Below the pieces are notes generated by a model. It was not told where the DNA came from, ran no database searches, and saw nothing but the letters and a program-made list of their open reading frames with translations. A stretch of 29,486 nt of DNA from UBA5972 sp964567685 (GTDB taxonomy: Bacteria; Pseudomonadota; Alphaproteobacteria; Rhodobacterales; Rhodobacteraceae), in assembly GCA_964567685.1 (NCBI GenBank), contig CAZMNO010000043.1:1-29486 (forward strand), read 5' to 3'. Positions 16,735 to 24,251 of the stretch are shown here, in pieces (position 1 is the first letter of the stretch; each line of letters begins with the position of its first letter). Position numbers and translations under genes: made by a program.

Positions 16735-17607
16735 ATGCAGACCCCTGAGGCCAGATACCTGCCTGACGGGCGACGGCTCCACCTCAACCACGGGCCGATT
16801 GACCTGATTGTCGAGGCTATCGGCCTGGATCGTGAGCGGGCCATGCAGCAAGCCGAAGCGCGGTTTCAGACGTTGCTCGGCGAATTGGTGGCCGAACTCG
16901 ACCTCCTGCGCCGACCGCTTGGCGATGCGCACCCCAAAGGCGCGGTAGCGCGACGCATGGCAAAGGCGGTTGCCCCGCATTGCACTACTTTCGTAACGCC
17001 AATGGCCGCGGTTGCCGGTGCGGTAGCTGACGAAATATGCGCGGCTCTCTCGTCGGGTTGCGATCTTGAGCGCGCCTATGTCAATAACGGTGGCGATATC
17101 TCGCTCTATCTCACCGACGGACAGTCGCTGACGGCAGCACTCAACCCCACCACCACCACTGACCGCCTGCGCCTTGCTGCCGATCAACCAGCGCGTGGCG
17201 TTGCAACGTCAGGCTGGCAGGGGCGCAGCCATTCGCTGGGTATTGCCGATGCGGTGACCGTCATCGCCAGAACCGCCGCGATGGCCGATGTGGCCGCAAC
17301 CCTCATTGCCAACGCGGTTGATCTGCCGGGGCATCCCGGCATCCGCCGCCGCCCCGCCTGTGAACTGGCCCCGGACAGCGATCTTGGTGAAATGCCGGGA
17401 ACAATCGCCGTTGATAACCTTTCGCACGGCGAAATCCGCCAGGCCCTGGCAAATGGAAAAGCTGCGGCGCAGGACATGGCCGAAAAGGGGTTGATTGACT
17501 CAGCCGCCCTCTTTCTTCAGGGACAATCCCAAATTATCGGCAGCTTTGAAAAAATCGCCGATCCGACAACCAACGGAGCAAGGAATGAACGACTTCAAAT
17601 TGCGTAA
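16735..17607 (+). CDS. UPF0280 family protein (ApbE-like fold)
   Basis: The 290-residue product matches the UPF0280 family, distant relatives of the ApbE FAD:protein FMN transferases. The blocks AYVNNGGDIS and ARGVATSGWQGRSHSLGIAD parallel the ApbE GGDI and ATSG-type substrate segments, followed by the ADVAAT segment. The ATG follows the TAG of the reductase-like gene with no gap, so the two are almost surely co-translated. A role in flavin attachment or handling for the neighbouring reductase or dehydrogenase is an inference. The family has no settled function. No signal peptide or membrane segment is visible, which argues against the periplasmic role of classical ApbE. Confidence 0.8.
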   Translation: MQTPEARYLPDGRRLHLNHGPIDLIVEAIGLDRERAMQQAEARFQTLLGELVAELDLLRRPLGDAHPKGAVARRMAKAVAPHCTTFVTPMAAVAGAVADEICAALSSGCDLERAYVNNGGDISLYLTDGQSLTAALNPTTTTDRLRLAADQPARGVATSGWQGRSHSLGIADAVTVIARTAAMADVAATLIANAVDLPGHPGIRRRPACELAPDSDLGEMPGTIAVDNLSHGEIRQALANGKAAAQDMAEKGLIDSAALFLQGQSQIIGSFEKIADPTTNGARNERLQIA

Positions 17608-18166
17608 AACCATGATTTTCATGGAGGAAATCCACCATGACGGCGGCGAAACAGCCGCGATTCCACGGCAGCGTGCCGCCATCGTTGCCCTCGTCAACAA
17701 CCCGTTCGCCGGGCGCTTTCAGGCCGATCTGCAATCGGCAATGGACGATCTGAAACCCTTAGGTCTGATGATGACCGACAAGCTGATCGAAACCCTTGGC
17801 GGGGTCGATGGCATTGACGGCTATGGCAAAGCCGGTCTTGTCGGCGAAGGCGGGGAGCTTGAGCACACAGCACTCTGGCATGTCCCCGGCGGCTATTCCA
17901 TGCGCGCCCGCCTTGGGGAAGCCAAGGCCATCGTGCCCTCGTCGATGAAAATCGGTGGTGTCGGCACGCGCATCGACATCCCGCTTGGCCATATCAATGC
18001 CGCTTATGTGCGCAGCCATTTTGATGCCATCGAGGTCGGCGTGCCTGACGGGCCAAAATCAGGCGAATTATTGTTCGCGCTGGCAATGACCAAAGGCGGG
18101 CGCATTCATGCGCGCATGGGCGGTCTGGAAGTTGATCAGGTCAAGGGTGAAGACGGGCTGCGCTAA
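17585..18166 (+). CDS. DUF1185 (amino acid synthesis) family protein
   Basis: I start this gene at the ATG at 17585, preceded by GGAGCAAGGA, giving 193 residues, the normal length for DUF1185 (PF06684). An upstream in-frame extension lies inside the previous gene and is not needed. Typical stretches are LRKTMIFMEEIHHDGG at the N-terminus, VALVNNPFAGRF, GKAGLVGEGGELEHTALWH and the glycine-rich end IHARMGG. Solved structures of the family show a chorismate mutase-like trimer fold, and a role in amino-acid metabolism was suggested, but the reaction is unknown. It overlaps the UPF0280 gene by 23 bases and closes the operon. Confidence 0.85.
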   Translation: MNDFKLRKTMIFMEEIHHDGGETAAIPRQRAAIVALVNNPFAGRFQADLQSAMDDLKPLGLMMTDKLIETLGGVDGIDGYGKAGLVGEGGELEHTALWHVPGGYSMRARLGEAKAIVPSSMKIGGVGTRIDIPLGHINAAYVRSHFDAIEVGVPDGPKSGELLFALAMTKGGRIHARMGGLEVDQVKGEDGLR

Positions 18167-18190
18167 AGCCGCAAGCATCATTGTTTCAGC

Positions 18191-18236
18191 AAATACTCCC
18201 GCCGGAGGCTCCCGGCATCAGCCAATTGGTGCCGGG
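18191..18236. terminator. Two stem-loops between convergent operon end and trxB
   Basis: On the minus strand AGCCTCCGGCGGGAGTATTT (18191-18210) lies just past the trxB stop and repeats the stem-plus-GGAGTATTT layout seen after hyuB. Next to it, CCCGGCA (18211-18217) pairs with TGCCGGG (18230-18236) around a 12-base loop. Together they could end transcription from both convergent genes. Confidence 0.55.
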
Positions 18237-18237
18237 A

Positions 18238-19182
18238 TCAATCGTCTTCTTCCGCCAGAAACCGCTCAGCGTCCAGCGCTGCCATGCAGCCCATTCCGGC
18301 GGATGTGACCGCCTGCCGATAGGTGTGATCGGTCAGGTCACCAGCCGCAAACACACCTGCGACTGACGTCGCGGTGCTGCCCGGCGTGACTTTGACATAG
18401 CCGCCCATATGGGTTTCCAGCTGATCGGTGACCAGCTCAGAAGCCGGCGCATGGCCAATGGCGACAAACACACCCTTACAGGGGATTTCCCGCGTCTCAC
18501 CGGTTTTGGAATGCCTGACCCGAACCCCGGTCACACCAAGCGGATTGTCATCCCCCAGAACCTCATCAAGTTCATGAAACCACAAAGGTTCGATCTTCGG
18601 GTTTTTCAAAAGCCGCTGCTCAAGAATCTTTTCGGCCCTGAGTTCATCGCGGCGATGAATAAGCGTTACCTTGGAGGCGAAATTGGTCAGAAACAACGCC
18701 TCTTCCACCGCCGTGTTGCCACCGCCGATCACCACGATCTCCTGCCCGCGATAGAAAAAACCATCACAGGTGGCGCAGGCGGAAACGCCAAAGCCCTTGA
18801 ACTTCTCTTCGCTTTCCAACCCCAGCCAACGCGCCCGCGCGCCGGTCGCCAGAACCAGAGCATCCGCCGTGTAGGTGGTGCCACTATCACCTGTCGCAGT
18901 GAACGGGCGTTTTGACAGATCAAGCGCATTGATGTGATCGGAAACGATCTCGGTCCCCATCGCTTTGGCGTGCGCCTCCATCCGCGTCATCAGATCGGGG
19001 CCCTGAATCTCGGTCTCCCCCGGCCAGTTCTCTACCTCGGTCGTCGTGGTCAGCTGGCCGCCGGGCTCCATTCCCTGAACCAGCACGGGTTCCAGCATGG
19101 CGCGGGCACCGTACACACCGGCGGTGTATCCGGCAGGGCCTGAACCGATGATCAGAAGGCGGGAGTGGCGGGATTGGGTCAT
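18238..19182 (-). CDS. trxB: Thioredoxin reductase
   Basis: The 314-residue protein is a low-molecular-weight thioredoxin reductase, which passes electrons from NADPH via FAD to thioredoxin in the cytosol. The FAD-binding GSGPAGYTA is at residues 13-21. The redox-active pair is Cys136/Cys139 in SACATCDGFFYRG. The NADPH motif GGGNTAVEEA begins at 152, with the HRRDELRAEK segment for the phosphate. The C-terminal FAD block is GVFAAGDLTD. It is divergent from an Lrp-type regulator across a 315-base spacer, an arrangement that suggests regulation, though unproven. Confidence 0.96.
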   Translation of the reverse strand: MTQSRHSRLLIIGSGPAGYTAGVYGARAMLEPVLVQGMEPGGQLTTTTEVENWPGETEIQGPDLMTRMEAHAKAMGTEIVSDHINALDLSKRPFTATGDSGTTYTADALVLATGARARWLGLESEEKFKGFGVSACATCDGFFYRGQEIVVIGGGNTAVEEALFLTNFASKVTLIHRRDELRAEKILEQRLLKNPKIEPLWFHELDEVLGDDNPLGVTGVRVRHSKTGETREIPCKGVFVAIGHAPASELVTDQLETHMGGYVKVTPGSTATSVAGVFAAGDLTDHTYRQAVTSAGMGCMAALDAERFLAEEDD

Positions 19183-19497
19183 GGCTTGTCTCGGCTGTTA
19201 TATTGATACGTTCCCCCGTATATAGGGTGGCGCAACTGGTGGGGAAAGCCGCCCTGACACTGATGTGACAAGTTTACCTGAAACCGTAAATCTGGTGACA
19301 TTTATTGCGCAATTGTGAAATAATATTGCGGAGATGTGTCGATCCCGATAATTTACGCCTAAAGGTGTCTTGCTTTCAAAATGGATCACTCAAGACGCCC
19401 ATTGAACAACAATGCTCACGCAGGGTTGCGTTTTGCAGACTTTGCGCGACCTCAGATTGAATGCAAAACGCTGTAAAGCGACGCCAAGGACCAACCG
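19183..19497. promoter_or_regulatory. trxB/lrp divergent spacer
   Basis: This 315-base spacer holds no gene. It is AT-rich between about 19270 and 19370 and includes a perfect palindrome ATTGCGCAAT (19304-19313) followed by AATAATATTGCGG. Lrp-family proteins favour AT-rich imperfect palindromes and often bind their own upstream region, so an autoregulatory site is plausible. Both promoters must lie here. Confidence 0.45.
19428..19471. repeat. 10-bp inverted repeat in the lrp leader
   Basis: Perfect arms GCGTTTTGCA (19428-19437) and TGCAAAACGC (19462-19471) are separated by 24 bases and end 26 bases before the lrp ATG. They could be paired operator half-sites or a leader stem-loop upstream of the AAGGA ribosome site. 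Confidence 0.75.
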
Positions 19498-19998
19498 ATG
19501 CCAGGCAGTAAACTAGACCCGATTGACCGCAAGATTCTAAGCGAGCTGCAAAACGATGGTCGCATGACGAATGTCGAACTGGCGCGCCGCGTCGGTATAT
19601 CGGCCCCGCCGTGTTTGCGTCGGGTGCGCACGTTGGAAGAGGCCGGTCTCATTCGCGGTTATCATGCCGATGTCAACATCCGTTCGCTGGGGTTCGAAGT
19701 ACAGGTCTTTGCCATGGTTGGCCTGCACAGCCAGGCCGAGGTTGACCTTTCCGCGTTCGAAGAAAAATGCCGAAATTGGCCACTGGTGCGTGAATGCCAC
19801 ATGCTGAATGGCGAGATCGATTTCATCCTGAAATGCGTTGCCCCCGATCTGTCGACCTTTCAGACCTTCCTGACCGAAAGCCTGACCTCAGCGGATAACG
19901 TCGCCAGCGTAAAAACCTCGCTGGTTATTCGCGGCGCAAAAGACGAACCCGGCGTGCCGTTTGACGTGCTGGAAGCGCGCGCCACGATTGACGATTAG
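19498..19998 (+). CDS. Lrp/AsnC family transcriptional regulator
   Basis: The 166-residue protein has the standard Lrp/AsnC design. An N-terminal helix-turn-helix (LDPIDRKILSELQNDGR to ISAPPCLRRVRTLEEAGLI) is followed by a RAM-type ligand domain beginning near VQVFAMVGLHSQ and ending with KTSLVIRG. Such proteins form dimers to octamers that sense amino acids and bend DNA. The ATG has an AAGGA eight bases before it. Its stop lies four bases from the stop of the convergent Hint-domain gene. Targets are unknown. The upstream inverted repeat suggests autoregulation. Confidence 0.92.
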   Translation: MPGSKLDPIDRKILSELQNDGRMTNVELARRVGISAPPCLRRVRTLEEAGLIRGYHADVNIRSLGFEVQVFAMVGLHSQAEVDLSAFEEKCRNWPLVRECHMLNGEIDFILKCVAPDLSTFQTFLTESLTSADNVASVKTSLVIRGAKDEPGVPFDVLEARATIDD

Positions 19999-20002
19999 AG
20001 CC

Positions 20003-20857
20003 TCAACCGACGCGTAAAACCTCGGCTTCAAATCCTTTCAGAATCGGCCGCGCTGTGCGGCCAAACCCACTCAGATCGCCATTGAGATGCGGGAAAATCT
20101 GCCGCAGATGCGATTGCTGCTCCAGCGTCATCACCGCGACCCCGAAATTGCCGGGATGATAGCTTTCGGTTTCCAGACCGTTGGCCTGAATGATCTGGTG
20201 CTGATCAAACATCAGGTTGTAGAAATAAAGATCCTCTGCCGGGCGCACCCGAAGGATCGTGTCGTTATCAAGCAGATCAACCGCCGGGGCCAGTGTTTCG
20301 GGTGAACCGAACAGCGCAGCACAGCTGGGGTGGTTTGACAAAAGCCGGAACCTTGGCGAAACCACCAGATCCTGCAACGGGCGCAACTCGCCCAGCGCAT
20401 CGGCCTTGATGCGGATCGGATGATTGTCTTCCGCTGAGTCGTTGACCGGCATCGTGCAGGAACTGATCCAGCGCAGGGCCTGCATGCCGTTATCGCGGGT
20501 GGCGACCAGATCACCCGGTTGCAGGTCTTCTATTGCGATCTGCCCCCTGGCCGTGGCGATCAGGGACCCCCTGGCGAAACAGGCACAGACATCCTCAAGA
20601 TAGAGGTCCGACGGGGCTTTGTGATCGAAACTGTTGACCGATCCGTCATCCAGCAGAACGGATATAGTATACCTGCTGAGAGCTTTTGGTTCGACGCGCT
20701 CTTTATCCAGTCGCGACACCGGCTGCGGCGCTCTGCGCGACAAATTCCGCAAATGATTCTCTTTTGCATCAAGGCCGGAATCGCGCCCTCGCAAATCCTG
20801 AGCAGGCTTTTCAGCGCGATTTCCGGAGGTCCAGGAAGAGCCGGTGGTATAAGTCAT
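20003..20857 (-). CDS. Hint-domain (Hedgehog/intein-type) protein
   Basis: The 284-residue protein has a variable, charged N-terminal 85 residues and then a Hint_2-type domain, a family common in Rhodobacterales. The domain opens with CFARGSLIATARGQ (candidate nucleophile Cys93, with Cys91 next to it) and IEDLQPGDLVATRDNG. It ends with LMFDQHQIIQANGLETESYHPGN. The usual VSPQHR block reads VSPRFRLL, with Phe170 in place of the histidine, so self-processing may be impaired. The ATG has AAGGA upstream. No signal peptide is obvious. Function in this family is largely unknown. It converges with lrp. Confidence 0.82.
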   Translation of the reverse strand: MTYTTGSSWTSGNRAEKPAQDLRGRDSGLDAKENHLRNLSRRAPQPVSRLDKERVEPKALSRYTISVLLDDGSVNSFDHKAPSDLYLEDVCACFARGSLIATARGQIAIEDLQPGDLVATRDNGMQALRWISSCTMPVNDSAEDNHPIRIKADALGELRPLQDLVVSPRFRLLSNHPSCAALFGSPETLAPAVDLLDNDTILRVRPAEDLYFYNLMFDQHQIIQANGLETESYHPGNFGVAVMTLEQQSHLRQIFPHLNGDLSGFGRTARPILKGFEAEVLRVG

Positions 20858-20892
20858 GCGTTCAGTCCTTCATCGGTCTGAGTGCACGCCCA

Positions 20893-20916
20893 CATCTACC
20901 CACCATAATGTAGATG
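20893..20916. promoter_or_regulatory. 7-bp inverted repeat upstream of the Hint gene
   Basis: CATCTAC (20893-20899) and GTAGATG (20910-20916) are separated by ten bases and lie 36 bases before the Hint gene start, in its promoter or leader. It could be an operator or a hairpin. Confidence 0.45.
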
Positions 20917-21026
20917 AACACGGTTTGGCCGCTTTCGCGACCGTTACTACAGCATACAATATGACATAAAAAAGCACTATAAGTCAAATGCTTGGGGCGA
21001 TTTTGCACCTGCTGCAGACAATGCCG

Positions 21027-21075
21027 ATCATGCCTGGGAATTGTTTCTTTTTTGTTAAGGCGAGCCAGGCATGAT
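21027..21075. repeat. 11-bp inverted repeat upstream of the sulfotransferase
   Basis: Perfect arms ATCATGCCTGG (21027-21037) and CCAGGCATGAT (21065-21075) enclose 27 bases that include a T-rich run. The structure sits in the 301-base spacer between the Hint gene and the sulfotransferase, 84 bases before the latter. The rest of the spacer shows no gene. It is AT-rich around 20950-20990, where promoters may lie. Confidence 0.75.
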
Positions 21076-21158
21076 TTGCCGCGCTGTGTTGCACCTCTTG
21101 GTGCTTTCATGCAAACTGATCTGCATTGGCAGCGTTCGCTTTTGGATACAGGCAAGCA

Positions 21159-21956
21159 ATGAATCTGCAGGGAATCGAAAAAGTCCGCAATATCAGATCA
21201 TTGGCACGCTTTCACTTTATCGGTGGCTTGCCGAGGTCAGGCGTATCGGTGCTGACGGCCCTGCTCAACCAGAACCCCCGCTTTGTTGCCGGAAATCACG
21301 GTCCGGCAGCGCCTGTTTTTGGTAAAATGGTGGAACTGCTGTCAAAATCCGGTCCAGAGACTGATTTGCTGGATGATGCGCAGAAAATCGCGCTTTGGCG
21401 CGGGGTCATTGATGCGGTTTATCACGACCGTCCCTTTGATTCTGCAGTGTTTGATGCCAACCGCGACTGGCTGGAACATACCGACATTCTGGTACGGCTT
21501 TTCCCCTTAAGCCGCTTCATCATCATGGTGCGCAACCCCGCGGCTATCGTCAATTCGATCGAGCTTTCAGGCCCGCTTGAAGGCGATGAGGAAACGCTTT
21601 CCAACACGGCGGCCAAACTTATGGCTCCGGAAGGTGAGGTTGGCCTTGAGATCGCCAAACTGCGCGACGCGCTGACCAGCCGCCACGCCGAAAGGATGTT
21701 CGTGCTTGATTACGACCGGCTGGCCGATGATCCCGAAGAGGTCATGGATGTGCTTTATGATTTCCTGCGCGAGCCGGTATTTACCCATGATTTTGATGAG
21801 ATTGGCAGCGAAGGTTCAACCGTTTCGGGCCCGGTTGAACGGTCAGATCAGCCGATGGTTCTGCCAACCAGGATGATCCTGCAATTGTCGGGCCGCGCTT
21901 TTTGGCGCAACCTCAAACGCACTAGTGCCACGATGATGCTGGGCCGTGCGCGCTAG
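21159..21956 (+). CDS. Sulfotransferase family protein
   Basis: The product (265 residues from ATG 21159) resembles PAPS-dependent sulfotransferases. The 5'-phosphosulfate loop is GGLPRSGVSVL at residues 22-32, and the 3'-phosphate region is RFIIMVRNPAAIVNS, where Arg and Ser would contact the nucleotide. A later LDYDRLADDPEEVMDVLYDFL segment is also typical. It would move a sulfuryl group from PAPS to an unknown acceptor. A TTG start 11 codons earlier is possible but less likely, and the ribosome site of the ATG is weak. No PAPS-making genes are in the window. Confidence 0.82.
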   Translation: MNLQGIEKVRNIRSLARFHFIGGLPRSGVSVLTALLNQNPRFVAGNHGPAAPVFGKMVELLSKSGPETDLLDDAQKIALWRGVIDAVYHDRPFDSAVFDANRDWLEHTDILVRLFPLSRFIIMVRNPAAIVNSIELSGPLEGDEETLSNTAAKLMAPEGEVGLEIAKLRDALTSRHAERMFVLDYDRLADDPEEVMDVLYDFLREPVFTHDFDEIGSEGSTVSGPVERSDQPMVLPTRMILQLSGRAFWRNLKRTSATMMLGRAR

Positions 21957-21972
21957 TGATTATCCTGGAGGT

Positions 21973-22128
21973 TCAGGCTTTAGAGGACAAAAGACGCAGG
22001 CTTTCCGCCGACAAATGCCGCCGCCACAGCTTGCGCCGCGCACCCCGTTCAAATGGCAAGACAACATCAAAATTGTCCGCCTCTTCAAAAATCCACTTCA
22101 TCCAGCGGCGTGGCTTGCGTGTACTCAT
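21973..22128 (-). CDS. Small basic protein of 51 residues
   Basis: A minus-strand frame from ATG at 22128 to TGA at 21973 encodes MSTRKPRRWMKWIFEEAD followed by NFDVVLPFERGARRKLWRR and a short tail. A GGAG lies eight bases before the ATG. The peptide is strongly basic, with an acidic patch in the middle. It resembles short uncharacterised proteins I associate with Rhodobacterales, but I cannot name a family. It lies 17 bases beyond the stop of the convergent sulfotransferase. Function unknown. Confidence 0.6.
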   Translation of the reverse strand: MSTRKPRRWMKWIFEEADNFDVVLPFERGARRKLWRRHLSAESLRLLSSKA

Positions 22129-22430
22129 ACTCTTGCTCCGATCCGAAGGCTGTCATAGATGCGACAACCGGTTATCCGCCCCAAGGCGAAGCTGACCCAA
22201 TCTCGGTGGGCAATGCGGCGGGTTAATGACCGAAGCGAGAGATATTCTGGGCGATCCGGTGGCTGAGGCGGGTGAATTTGGGCATCAAAAGAATTAACAT
22301 TTAAGTCAAATATTACAGTAATTTAAGAAGAACTGGTGGGTGCGAACCTCCGGTAAGACATCAGGTTTTGCGCGCCAATGCGGCGGGATTTTGTCGCGCT
22401 ACGCAACTTCCTGACACCAAAGCCGCAATT
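22129..22430. other. Spacer downstream of pgeF, no gene recognised
   Basis: About 300 bases separate pgeF from the small gene. The part at 22290-22335 is AT-rich with two copies of ATTTAAG-like sequence and could hold the small gene's promoter. Short frames such as a 20-residue MPKFTRLSHRIAQ peptide on the minus strand are seen but not supported. Confidence 0.5.
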
Positions 22431-23189
22431 CTACTGCACGATGACCGAGATCAAACGCCCGTAATCCGCGTCACCCGCATGCGTTGCCCGGCGATAGGAA
22501 AAAAACCGGTCGGGATCGGAATAAGTGCAATGCCCCGTCCAATGCGCGCGGCCAACACCGGCGCGGCGCAGCCGATGCAACCCAAAACCGGTCAGATCAA
22601 ACAGCATCCGGTCGCCCTTGCCCGCGATGAAAAAGCGGTTGTTCTCAATGTCATCAGCCTCAAAGCGCTTCTGAAACTCCGGCCCAACCTCATAGGCCTG
22701 CTGGCCGAGGCTGGGCCCGATCACCGCACTGATATTCTGACGTCTGGCACCAAGTGCGACCATCGCATCAACGGTCGCTTCCAAAACCCCGTCAATCGCA
22801 CCTTGCCAGCCGGCATGGGCCGCCCCGATCACCCCGGCAGCCCCGTCCTGAAACAGCACCGGTTGGCAATCCGCGGTCAGGATTCCCAGCGCCACGCCTT
22901 TGTGCCGGGTTACCATTGCATCACATTTTTCCTGTGTCGGCCCGGTATGGCCGTCAACATGCAACACATCGGCGGAATGAGTCTGATAGACCGAGACCAG
23001 ATTCTCCTCCGGCAGATCAAAGCTGGCAATCACCAATCCGCGGTTGGTGGCCACCGCCTCGGCCGCATCCTTTGAGCCGGTGCCGCAATTCAAACCCGCA
23101 TAAATGCCCGTTGAAACACCGCCCCGCCGAGTAAAGAACCCGTGGCGGCAGGTCAGAAGCGCATCTTCTGTCAGGATTTCAAGTGTCAT
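22431..23189 (-). CDS. pgeF: YfiH/LACC1-family purine nucleoside phosphorylase (polyphenol oxidase family)
   Basis: The 252-residue protein is a YfiH (PgeF)/LACC1 family member. The zinc-binding triad is His71 in YQTHSADV, Cys108 in TADCQPV and His125 in AHAGWQG, closely matching the numbering of the E. coli protein. Family members have been described as purine nucleoside phosphorylase/adenosine deaminase, as laccase-like, and as peptidoglycan-editing enzymes. The N-terminal FFTRRGGVSTG and the C-terminal HCTYSDPDRFFSYRR are typical. Its ATG abuts the stop of the MidA-like gene, so lgt, midA and pgeF form one operon. Confidence 0.93.
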   Translation of the reverse strand: MTLEILTEDALLTCRHGFFTRRGGVSTGIYAGLNCGTGSKDAAEAVATNRGLVIASFDLPEENLVSVYQTHSADVLHVDGHTGPTQEKCDAMVTRHKGVALGILTADCQPVLFQDGAAGVIGAAHAGWQGAIDGVLEATVDAMVALGARRQNISAVIGPSLGQQAYEVGPEFQKRFEADDIENNRFFIAGKGDRMLFDLTGFGLHRLRRAGVGRAHWTGHCTYSDPDRFFSYRRATHAGDADYGRLISVIVQ

Positions 23190-24251
23190 TCAGTCAAATC
23201 CGGGCGGAGCAGGGGTGCCATGCGGATGGAACGCGATGGCTTTGAACAGCGTCCCCATTTCACCGGGATGGGTCAAGCGGCGATGTGCGGTGATGTGGTT
23301 TTCAAGCGCGGCCCCTTCCAGCCCTTCTGCCAGTGCCTCTGCGCGGGCGGTGATGCCCAGCCGTTCAAGCCACACGCCTTGCGGCGTCAACCCGGTTGCT
23401 GCCACGCCTTTGGCAGCCCTTACCAGAGAACGAAAATCCACATGTGCCGTCAGATCGGCCTCGCCGGGGGCGGCCAACGGATCCGTCTTCCGGTGACTCT
23501 GAACCGCCTGAAAACTGTCCCCTCTTGACCCCCAATCACCATAGTCAACGACAATGGCAGCCCCGCCCCTGTCAGCAATGCGCTGCGCGGCTTCGCTGAC
23601 TATGCTCTGCGCTGAGATGCAGGTTTCTACAATGGCCCCGTTTGGCAGGGCGTGCCCATCCTGATCATCCCCGTCAAACGGCAGCGGTGCCGTCAGGCCG
23701 AAGACCAGCCTGTCGCCGTCTAACCCGATCATCTGCTCCTGCCATCCCTGATCGCAGCGCAGGAATTGCCGGATTGGCAGCGCATCGAAAAACTCGTTGG
23801 CCACCAGAAAAATCGGTTGCGCGGGCAGGTCGCCAATCTCGCTGATATGGGTCACGCGCATCCCTGCGAGGGCCTGTTCCTGAAGATGTCGCATGGCCGG
23901 GCTGGCTTCGATCAGCCAGATATCTGCGGCTTCATGAAACCCCTTCACACCAGCCGTAACCCGCAGAATATCCGCCATCAGACTGCCCCGCCCCGGGCCC
24001 AGCTCGGTCAGTGTGAAAGGTGTGGGCGATCCCTGATCAAGCCAGCTCTGCGCCAGCGCGAGGCCCAGCATCTCGCCAAACATCTGGCTGATTTCCGGCG
24101 CGGTGGTGAAATCACCGTCCGCTCCCAGCGCTGTGCGGGTGGTGTAATACCCGTGCTCGGGGTGCAAAAGGCAGAGCGTCATATATTCAGCCACACTGAT
24201 GGGTCCGAACCGCCGGATCTGATCGACCAGGATGTGCTTGAGCGCGCTCAT
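23190..24251 (-). CDS. MidA/NDUFAF7-like SAM-dependent methyltransferase
   Basis: This is a Methyltransf_28 (PF02636) protein of 353 residues. The N-terminal block FGPISVAEYMTLCLLHPEHGYY and FTTAPEISQMFGEMLG are hallmarks, and SAM motif I is ELGPGRGSL near residues 83-91. The human homologue NDUFAF7 methylates an arginine of the complex I subunit NDUFS2. The bacterial role is less certain. I start at ATG 24251, which overlaps the lgt stop as ATGA. A GTG four codons earlier is possible. It sits between lgt and pgeF in one operon. Confidence 0.9.
   Translation of the reverse strand: MSALKHILVDQIRRFGPISVAEYMTLCLLHPEHGYYTTRTALGADGDFTTAPEISQMFGEMLGLALAQSWLDQGSPTPFTLTELGPGRGSLMADILRVTAGVKGFHEAADIWLIEASPAMRHLQEQALAGMRVTHISEIGDLPAQPIFLVANEFFDALPIRQFLRCDQGWQEQMIGLDGDRLVFGLTAPLPFDGDDQDGHALPNGAIVETCISAQSIVSEAAQRIADRGGAAIVVDYGDWGSRGDSFQAVQSHRKTDPLAAPGEADLTAHVDFRSLVRAAKGVAATGLTPQGVWLERLGITARAEALAEGLEGAALENHITAHRRLTHPGEMGTLFKAIAFHPHGTPAPPGFD

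Noticed and set aside
20666..20673. GTATAC at about 20668 as a third operator
   Set aside because: It lies inside the Hint gene and lacks the TTn/nAA flanks of the other two sites.
22226..22297. Short peptides in the spacer after pgeF (a 23-residue plus frame and a 20-residue minus frame)
   Set aside because: They are very short with no convincing ribosome site. They could be remnants but cannot be supported.
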